From CAZFAP01 sp964516325 (lineage in GTDB: Bacteria > Auribacterota > JABMQX01): 11,315 nt of DNA. The notes under the pieces were generated by a model. That model searched no databases. It was not told the origin of the DNA and saw only the letters and a list, made by a program, of their open reading frames with translations. The position numbers and the translations under genes are program-made. The stretch lies in contig CAZFAP010000161.1 of the NCBI GenBank assembly GCA_964516325.1, forward strand, positions 1-11,315, in the 5' to 3' direction. Below are positions 1-5,167 of this stretch, piece after piece (position 1 is the first letter of the stretch; each line of letters begins with the position of its first letter).

Positions 1-130
1 TCCTTTCCGTTTGTTCTAACCCATTGTACCACAAAGGATTAAACTTGTCTCGCTCCTTTTTTATGAATTATTCAGGCCAAGACCCGGACGCGAACTGGGT
101 CGTTCAGAAAGAAGTCAGGGAATCAAGAAT

Positions 131-135
131 AGGAG
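131..135 (+). promoter_or_regulatory. Ribosome binding site for the RraA-like gene
   Basis: AGGAG lies 7 bases before the ATG at 143, which is close to ideal spacing. It fixes the start at 143 and so includes the hydrophobic N-terminus in the protein. No convincing sigma70 promoter could be assigned in bases 1-130. Confidence 0.75.
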
Positions 136-142
136 ACAGACC

Positions 143-937
143 ATGAGGACAACATTTACCGCTCGTTGTGGAGCCGCAGTAGCGCTGCTGGGGTTCGCGT
201 GCAGCCATCTCGTTGCGGAGCCTGAACCTCAGAAGACGTGGCCCGTCATCGTAGTCAGCAAGGAAACACTGGAGATTCTCCGCTCTGTCCGCACGTCGGA
301 TGTGTCCGATGCGTTGGACTCGATGGGGCTGCAAGAACGCCATCAGATGGATTCCACCATGCGCCCACTCTACTTCGGGATTCACTTTGCCGGGATTGCC
401 CAGACGGCCGAATATGATGCGATTAACCGACCCCTGAAGGCGATGTCGTACGAGGAGTTCGACAAGCGGCAGTACGCGAAGGGGCCGGAAGGACTATGGC
501 ATGAGGCCGGCCCGTGGGGTGGTCCCGATCAGGTCCTCGTGATTGACGCCAAGCGGACGGCGGCGGGGATTCTCGGCTCCGCAAACACGCTCGGGGGACG
601 GATCAAAGGGGTCGTCGGTTTCGTGATTGATGGAACGTGTCGTGACTCGTATGAGTGTATCATCCAGAAAACGCCTCTGTTTTGCACGGTGCGGTCGCCG
701 GCTCACCCGATGGGGCGAATTGGACCGGTCTCAAACGACCAGCCGATCACCTGCGCGGGGGTGAAAGTAAGGCCCGGCGACGTAATTGTCGCGGACGATG
801 ACGGCATCATGGTTGTCCCACAGGAAATCGCCGATGAGGTCGCCCGTCGCGCCAAGCTGATTCAGGACAAGGATCGGCCCGGCCGGCGCGCATCGTACGA
901 GAAACTCGGTCTTCCACTGGACGAGACTGTGCGATAG
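143..937 (+). CDS. Exported RraA/HMG-aldolase-like family protein
   Basis: 264 residues. Residues 1-25 form a Sec-type signal peptide (basic start, hydrophobic core AAVALLGF, likely cleavage after LVA25). The mature part has RraA/4-hydroxy-4-methyl-2-oxoglutarate aldolase-fold hallmarks: SDVSDALDSMG at 52-62, the glycine-rich LGSANTLGG at 144-152, VIDGTCRD at 161-168 with Arg167-Asp168 matching the pyruvate- and metal-binding Arg-Asp pair of class II pyruvate aldolases, and PGDVIVADDDGIMVVP at 211-226. In many family members an acidic residue sits where this protein has the LGSAN segment, so the activity may have drifted. The family includes oxo-acid aldolases and decarboxylases as well as the non-catalytic RNase E inhibitor RraA; an exported form would not regulate RNase E. 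The next gene follows after 41 bases on the same strand, so co-transcription is likely. Family membership is secure; reaction and substrate are not. Confidence 0.85.
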   Translation: MRTTFTARCGAAVALLGFACSHLVAEPEPQKTWPVIVVSKETLEILRSVRTSDVSDALDSMGLQERHQMDSTMRPLYFGIHFAGIAQTAEYDAINRPLKAMSYEEFDKRQYAKGPEGLWHEAGPWGGPDQVLVIDAKRTAAGILGSANTLGGRIKGVVGFVIDGTCRDSYECIIQKTPLFCTVRSPAHPMGRIGPVSNDQPITCAGVKVRPGDVIVADDDGIMVVPQEIADEVARRAKLIQDKDRPGRRASYEKLGLPLDETVR

Positions 938-978
938 GAACGTACGCTGAGATGGGTTGAGGGAGGGCAAAAGCGGAC

Positions 979-3141
979 ATGGACCGAAGAGATTTCATAA
1001 AAACGTCAGTGGTCGCTGGGGCGTACGCAGTCCTCGGACCGTCCTTGAGCGCCACCACAGAGGACCAGAAGCCCTGGTTTGACCGGCCGATGCGTTGGGC
1101 GCAATTGGTCTTGGTGGAAAACGATCCCGGCCAATTCGACCCCGACTTCTGGCTGGATTACTTCAAGCGCATTCACGCCGATGGCGCCTGCTTAAGCGCG
1201 GGAGGCGTGGTCGCGTACTACCCCACAAAAATCCCCCTGCACCATCGCAGCGCGTGGCTTGGGGATTCTGATCCATTCGGCTATTTGGTCCGCAGGTGTC
1301 GCGAAATGGGGATGGCAGTGATCGCGCGCACCGACCCGCACGCGGCGTGGGATGACGTCCATCAGGCCCACCCAGATTGGATCGCCGTGGACTCCCAAGG
1401 ACAGCAACGGCGCCATTGGTCGAACCCCGAATTGTGGGTCACGTGCGCGATGGGTCCCTACAACTTCGAGTTCATGACTCAGGTTCACAAGGAGATTGTC
1501 ACCTTATATCAGGTGGATGGCGTCTTTTCCAATCGGTGGTCTGGTCACGGAATCTGTTACTGTGAGCATTGCCTTCAGAATTTCAAGTTGTTCTCTGGGA
1601 TGGACCTGCCGCGAGCGAGCGACCGTCGCGACCCAACCTATCGGAAATACATGGAGTGGCAGATCGAGCGACTACGAGAGCTGTGGTTCCTGTGGGACCG
1701 CGTAATCCGGGAGGTCAAGCCCACCTCTCGGTTCATACCCAACGGTTTTCCCGATAAAGTCGTCACCGGCGCCCTGTCCGATATTTTCTTCACCGATCAT
1801 CAGGCAAGAAGCGGCGTTATTCCTCCTTGGTCGAACGGGAAGCGGGCCAAAGAGCTCCGCGCTACGATGGGTATGAAACCCCTCGCCGGCATATCCAGCA
1901 TCGGGTTGGAGGAGCGTTACCGCTGGAAGGACTCCGTGCAGAGTGAGGCGGAAATCAGAATTTGGCTGGCGGAAGGGACCGCCAATAATATGCGCCCGTG
2001 GTTTGTCAAATTTTCGGGGACACTCTATGATCGGCGTTGGCTCAAGGTCGTGGACAACATCTATCAATGGCACTATCGAGCCGAGCCGTATTTGAGAAAT
2101 GTTTCGCCGCTCGCCCGGGTGGCGATGGTCTATTCGGAACAGACGGACCGCTACTATGGAGGTGAAAGATGGCAGGAGGGGAGCGGCGGTCATGGGTTGG
2201 GAATGTATCATGCCCTCATCGAAGCACGTGTGCCGTTCGAGATGGTGAACGACCGATTGCTCGACGCGGAGCGTCTCAAACCATTCAAATTGCTGATTCT
2301 TCCCAACATCGCTGCCCTCTCGGAAGCGCAGTGTGAACAACTCAGGCGATACGTCCAGCTCGGAGGAAGCCTGGTGGCCACATTCGAGACGTCGTTGTAC
2401 GACGAGCGGGGGAAACGCCGCCGAGATTTCGGTCTCGCTGATCTGTTCGGTGTCTCTTACAACGACCGGGTAGAAGGCCCGATGCAGAATTCCTATTTGA
2501 GGCTGAAGAGCGATTCGAAGACGGGCCGGTTTCATCCTATCCTGAACGGGCTGGAAGACGCATACCGAATCGTCAACGGGATTTGGCGACTTGATGTGAA
2601 GCCTCTCCTGGACTTCCCTTCTCCCGTTACGTTGATCCCCACCTATCCCGATCTGCCCATGGAACATGTTTATCCCCGAAAACCAGACACGGACATCCGC
2701 GAGATATATCTGCGAGAATTGGGACAGAACCGAGTCGCTTATATCCCCTGGGATATAGACCGAACATTCTGGGAGATCATGAATGCCGACCACGGAACAC
2801 TTCTGCGAAACATAGTCAACTGGACGGTGAATGAAGAGCCGCCCGTTCGAGTGACCGGCGCCGGGATTCTCGATGTCACCGTGTGGCGGCAAGAACGATC
2901 CATGACCGTTCATCTTGTCAACCTCACCAACCCGATGATGATGAAAGGCCCGTGTCGAGAGCTGATCCCCATTGGCGAACAGAGCGTTCGGGTTCGAATT
3001 CCTCGAAACGCGACACTGAAGAAGGTCCAGTTGCTTGCCAGCAATAAGACCCCGGATTACGAAATCAAGGATGAGGTCGTTTCGCTGACCGTGCCGACGA
3101 TTTTGGATCATGAGGTTGTCGCGTTGGACCTACTCGCGTGA
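979..3141 (+). CDS. Tat-exported GHL6-type putative glycoside hydrolase with beta-galactosidase trimerisation-like domain
   Basis: 720 residues. The N-terminus has a twin-arginine signal (RRDFIK at 3-8, hydrophobic stretch 10-25), so export in folded form is expected. Residues about 38-370 resemble the hypothetical glycoside hydrolase 6 (GHL6) TIM-barrel family: ADGACLSAGGVVAYYP at 67-82, IARTDPHAAWDD at 115-126, a GVFSNRW strand at 181-187, and CYCEHC at 193-198, whose Cys193, Cys195 and Cys198 could bind metal. Residues about 372-500 look like the class-I-amidotransferase-like trimerisation domain of GH42 beta-galactosidases (VAMVYSEQTDRYYGG, FKLLILPNIAALSEAQ, YVQLGGSLVATFE). The rest, with VTVWRQERSMTVHLVNLTNP late on, resembles a C-terminal beta-sandwich. 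A GAGGGAGG ribosome site lies at 959-966. The likely role is periplasmic or surface glycan hydrolysis; the substrate is unknown and the catalytic acids cannot be assigned by eye. It ends in TGA. Confidence 0.82.
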   Translation: MDRRDFIKTSVVAGAYAVLGPSLSATTEDQKPWFDRPMRWAQLVLVENDPGQFDPDFWLDYFKRIHADGACLSAGGVVAYYPTKIPLHHRSAWLGDSDPFGYLVRRCREMGMAVIARTDPHAAWDDVHQAHPDWIAVDSQGQQRRHWSNPELWVTCAMGPYNFEFMTQVHKEIVTLYQVDGVFSNRWSGHGICYCEHCLQNFKLFSGMDLPRASDRRDPTYRKYMEWQIERLRELWFLWDRVIREVKPTSRFIPNGFPDKVVTGALSDIFFTDHQARSGVIPPWSNGKRAKELRATMGMKPLAGISSIGLEERYRWKDSVQSEAEIRIWLAEGTANNMRPWFVKFSGTLYDRRWLKVVDNIYQWHYRAEPYLRNVSPLARVAMVYSEQTDRYYGGERWQEGSGGHGLGMYHALIEARVPFEMVNDRLLDAERLKPFKLLILPNIAALSEAQCEQLRRYVQLGGSLVATFETSLYDERGKRRRDFGLADLFGVSYNDRVEGPMQNSYLRLKSDSKTGRFHPILNGLEDAYRIVNGIWRLDVKPLLDFPSPVTLIPTYPDLPMEHVYPRKPDTDIREIYLRELGQNRVAYIPWDIDRTFWEIMNADHGTLLRNIVNWTVNEEPPVRVTGAGILDVTVWRQERSMTVHLVNLTNPMMMKGPCRELIPIGEQSVRVRIPRNATLKKVQLLASNKTPDYEIKDEVVSLTVPTILDHEVVALDLLA

Positions 3142-3232
3142 CCGCTTGAGAAACGCACAAGAAGGTAGCCGTCCGGTGAACAGATATGGGGTTTGGCACA
3201 CATTTTGGGTTGTGAGAAATCAGGCGAGGACG

Positions 3233-4069
3233 ATGAGAAGACTGGTATCAATCGCCATGGTTCTAATGCCCGTTCTGCTTGTCCCTTGTTTTTCGGATGG
3301 GACGTCTGCCCCATTTGTAGGGGGTTTCGAGACGGGAGACCTTGCCGGCTGGGGGAAAGAGCGCGGCGGCGAGCACTCGATCAGGGTGGTCACCAATCCC
3401 GTGCGCTCTGGGAAGTATGCGGTTCAGTTCGAGCTCCGTAGGGACGATCCCATCGTTGCAAGCAGCAAACGGGCGGAGCTGACGCTTGAGAAAGAACCCA
3501 AGGTCAACGTCGAGCGCTGGTATGGATTCAGCATCTTCCTGCCGAAGGATTACGTCGGTGACCCCACGCCGGAAATCGTTACGCAGTGGCATGCTTCCCC
3601 CGACCGAGATCGGGGCGAGGTATGGCGCAGCCCGCCTCTGGCGCTGTTGACGGAGGACGGCCGCTGGAAAATCACGTGGCGTTGGGACGCCGACCCGATT
3701 ATGAAACAGAACCGAGCGGATGGCTCGAAAAGCGAGAGTCTGGGCGAGTACAAAACCGGCGTCTGGACGGACTGGGTGTTTCACGTGAAGTGGTCGTGGG
3801 AATCGGACGGCCTGCTCGAGATTTGGAAGAATGGAAAGAAGGCGGTCCATTACCAGGGGCCTAACGCTTACAACGACGCCCGCGGCGTCTATTTCAAGAC
3901 TGGCATCTATGAATGGGTCTGAAAGATGCAGCCGGAAAGAGAGCGTTCCACGACGACAAAACGGATTCTCTATGTGGACGAAGTGAGGATAGCCGACGAG
4001 AAAGGGACCTACCAGGACGTTGCCCCGGCAAATGTCGCGCCGTCAGAAAGCAGCCGCATAAGCCCGTAG
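3233..4069 (+). pseudogene. Secreted polysaccharide-lyase-like gene interrupted by an in-frame TGA
   Basis: The ATG at 3233 gives a Sec signal peptide (MRRLVSIAMVLMPVLLV). The frame is open further upstream, but that part carries no signal peptide. Residues about 28-229 match the jelly-roll polysaccharide lyase family of heparin-lyase/PL20-like proteins (Pfam Polysacc_lyase type): FETGDLAGW near 32-40, SKRAELTLE at 78-86, WYGFSIFLPKDY at 96-107, QWH at 118-120, and VWTDWVFHVKWS followed by LLEIWKNGKKAVHY. TGA at 3920-3922 ends translation after YEWV. The same frame then continues for 48 codons to TAG at 4067-4069 and contains KRILYVDEVRIADEKGTYQD, the type of C-terminal strand that family members normally end with. 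The stop therefore interrupts a gene that would otherwise be about 278 residues. It probably replaces a TGG tryptophan codon (inferred). The 229-residue product lacks the last beta-strand and may be unstable. Expected substrates are uronate-containing polysaccharides. Confidence 0.8.
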
Positions 4070-4264
4070 TCCCATTGAAGAGATGAAAGCGGGAGACGAG
4101 GTCGGGTTAGACGGCCAAGGCCCTGCGCAGGACGAAGTCTTCCGGTGCATGGGCGCCTCGTGTTGTCGCTGGCTACGAGACAAGAAGGTGAAGTCAGCGA
4201 CCAAACCGATGTGCGGGCAAGGGTTCGAAGCCTCGACTGTTGGAACTACTCTTGGACGGATGCT
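4070..4264 (+). other. Non-coding gap between two broken genes
   Basis: I see no recognisable gene, RNA or terminator here. A 61-codon open frame from 4083 to 4268 has cysteine- and charge-rich sequence with no recognisable family and no ribosome site. GGTTCGAAGCC at 4222-4232 looks like a tRNA T-arm but has no matching acceptor stem. Confidence 0.4.
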
Positions 4265-4519
4265 ATGAGACCATTCACCGCTCTTTCGCTCTGGTTGGGA
4301 GTTGCGCTGGGGATTGCCTCGGCGCGGGGAGCGTTTCTTTATCCCTCGACGGAGTCTCTCAGAAAGGAGGGGTACTATAGTTAGCCGGGGCACGGTTTCG
4401 ATGCGGAAGGGCGTCATCAGATGTACGTCAAGGAGATCGGAAGAATCGCCCGCAAGCTCGGGATGCGCATCTCGACGGATGAGAAACCGCTTCACGACGA
4501 GGCGAGTGTGACAGGGTTC
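4265..4519 (+). pseudogene. 5' relic of an exported protein, with an in-frame TAG and loss of the 3' part
   Basis: The ATG at 4265 starts a clear Sec signal peptide (MRPFTALSLWLGVALGIASA) and a short mature part ending EGYYS, followed by TAG at 4382-4384. The same frame stays open afterwards and reads PGHGFDAEGRHQMYVKEI, then an amphipathic segment IARKLGMRISTDEKPLHDEA. This looks like real protein: a helix followed by a beta-strand of an alpha/beta domain. The TAG most likely replaces a tryptophan codon (YYS-W-PGHGFD; inferred). Beyond about 4519 the frame runs to 4714 but becomes Arg/Gly-rich and loses protein character, which suggests a frameshift or deletion junction. I do not recognise the family with confidence; a sugar-processing alpha/beta enzyme is possible from context. 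The 3' limit given is approximate. Confidence 0.55.
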
Positions 4520-4604
4520 ACCGGTCGCTGTTACGTCCGCCCAGTCAACGGCGATCATGCCAGGAGCACGAGGCGCCACAGAACTCTCGATGGAGGACGA
4601 TGCA

Positions 4605-4709
4605 GTGAGAATGGCGGTTTGCGTGGCGTTGAACGCTCTCATTTGCCTCAGCGCGGCTATGGCAGAGGAACTTCGTGTCAGGGCCGGAAACAACAAACAG
4701 ATTTTTTTT
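4605..4709 (+). pseudogene. Signal-peptide-bearing 5' stub, cut off at the blaI-type promoter
   Basis: GTG at 4605 has GGAGG at 4592-4596 (spacing 8) and begins VRMAVCVALNALICLSAAMA, a good Sec signal peptide, followed by EELRVRAGNNKQIFF. The GNNKQIFF segment resembles the GSRKQLFIDD-type opening of secreted GH32-like or sialidase-like proteins common in PVC bacteria; this is recalled from family knowledge and is not certain. Similarity stops at the T-tract 4702-4709, just before the -35 box at 4711. The frame is not closed: it runs through the promoter and into the repressor gene. An ATG at 4611 is an alternative start. It reads as the remaining 5' end of a gene replaced by the regulatory cassette. 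Confidence 0.45.
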
Positions 4710-4710
4710 C

Positions 4711-4740
4711 TTGACAACTTGTACAAATGTGCGATATTGT
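4711..4740 (+). promoter_or_regulatory. Sigma70-like promoter of the repressor/M56 pair
   Basis: A perfect TTGACA -35 box lies at 4711-4716. An 18-base spacer leads to TATTGT at 4735-4740 as the -10 box (4 of 6 to TATAAT). Transcription would begin at about 4747, some 20 bases before the repressor start codon. Two repressor-type dyads overlap it, so autoregulation is likely. Confidence 0.7.
4719..4731 (+). promoter_or_regulatory. Operator 1, BlaI/MecI-type dyad inside the promoter spacer
   Basis: TTGTACAA at 4719-4726 is a perfect 8-base palindrome, and TACAAATGTG at 4722-4731 matches the BlaI/MecI operator pattern TACA-NN-TGTA except at the last base. It lies between the -35 and -10 boxes, so a bound repressor would block RNA polymerase. 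Confidence 0.65.
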
Positions 4741-4742
4741 TG

Positions 4743-4755
4743 TTGTACACTTGTA
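4743..4755 (+). promoter_or_regulatory. Operator 2, BlaI/MecI-type dyad over the transcription start
   Basis: TACACTTGTA at 4746-4755 is an exact TACA-NN-TGTA dyad. The heptamer TTGTACA recurs at 4743-4749, exactly 24 bases after its copy at 4719-4725. The site covers the predicted start point and ends 14 bases before the repressor ATG. Paired dyads across one promoter are typical of BlaI/MecI-family control. Confidence 0.7.
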
Positions 4756-4769
4756 AAAGGACGAAGGCT

Positions 4770-5141
4770 ATGACAAAGGCAAAACTCGCCCCCGTCAGCC
4801 CTGGAGAAACCGAAATCCTCAGGCTGGTGTGGCAGCTCAAGAAAGCCACCGTCCTGCAGGTCTGCGATCGGCTTCCCAAAAGGAGGAAAATCGCCTACGC
4901 GACCGTCCAGACTCTTCTCCGTCGCCTCGAAAAGAAAGGCTACGTGAAACACGAAACGCGAGGCAAGGCGCACGTTTTCTTCCCCGCGGTGAGAAAAGAG
5001 GAGGTCATCAGAAAGTCCGTCAGCGATTTTCTCGAGAGGCTGTTCGGAGGCGACCCCGTCCCCCTCATGCAGTATCTCGCCGAACACGGGAAGATTGACG
5101 CCGCAGACATCGAGAAACTGAGGAAACTGATAGAGAAATAG
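4770..5141 (+). CDS. BlaI/MecI/CopY-family transcriptional repressor
   Basis: 123 residues, the usual length for the family. Residues about 7-68 form the winged-helix domain: PGETEILRLVWQL opens it, the segment near 28-36 (VLQVCDRLP) starts the helix-turn-helix, AYATVQTLLRRLEKKGYV at 42-59 holds the recognition helix and wing strand, and GKAHVFFP follows. The C-terminal helical part (72-123, EEVIRKSVSDFLERLF and later) is the dimerisation region, where family members are cut by the partner protease. I see no clear match to the staphylococcal cleavage site, as expected for a distant homologue. ATG 4770 is preferred: the frame is open further upstream, but that section reads through the promoter and operators. 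AGG and AAGG at 4758-4767 supply a weak ribosome site. The M56 gene begins 26 bases downstream, which is the classic repressor/sensor-protease arrangement. The targets here are probably its own promoter and perhaps nearby glycan genes, since no beta-lactamase is present. Confidence 0.92.
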   Translation: MTKAKLAPVSPGETEILRLVWQLKKATVLQVCDRLPKRRKIAYATVQTLLRRLEKKGYVKHETRGKAHVFFPAVRKEEVIRKSVSDFLERLFGGDPVPLMQYLAEHGKIDAADIEKLRKLIEK

Positions 5142-5154
5142 TCGGTGCTCCTTC

Positions 5155-5159
5155 AGAGG
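5155..5159 (+). promoter_or_regulatory. Ribosome binding site choosing ATG 5168 for the M56 protein
   Basis: AGAGG lies 8 bases before ATG 5168. The in-frame GTG at 5159 overlaps this site and has no ribosome site of its own, so 5168 is the better start. Confidence 0.65.
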
Positions 5160-5167
5160 TGCTCAGA

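Noticed and set aside
24..67. Possible promoter and a TTGT-ACC-ACAA dyad upstream of the first gene
   Set aside because: Only weak boxes (TTAAAC at 39-44 and TATGAA at 62-67) can be assembled, and the dyad does not match the TACA-NN-TGTA operator pattern.
1672..3111. 479-codon open frame on the minus strand
   Set aside because: It lies wholly antisense to the well-supported GHL6-type gene, shows no domain or signal features, and is explained by codon bias.
3920..3965. UGA as a selenocysteine codon
   Set aside because: No convincing bacterial SECIS-like hairpin was found just downstream, and the expected residue by family logic is aromatic, not cysteine.
3233..4069. Genome-wide reassignment of UGA to tryptophan
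   Set aside because: The large intact genes use TGG for tryptophan throughout with no internal TGA, and the gene at 979-3141 ends naturally at TGA, so reassignment does not fit.
4222..4232. tRNA T-arm-like string GGTTCGAAGCC
   Set aside because: The surrounding bases do not form a full T-stem, acceptor stem or anticodon arm, and no CCA-adjacent pairing is visible.
4043..4879. 278-codon open frame on the minus strand
   Set aside because: It crosses the relics, the promoter and the start of the repressor, has Ser/Pro/Arg-rich sequence without a recognisable fold, and no ribosome site. It is kept only as a remote possibility.
5159..5167. GTG 5159 as the start of the M56 protein
   Set aside because: It overlaps the AGAGG ribosome site that serves ATG 5168.
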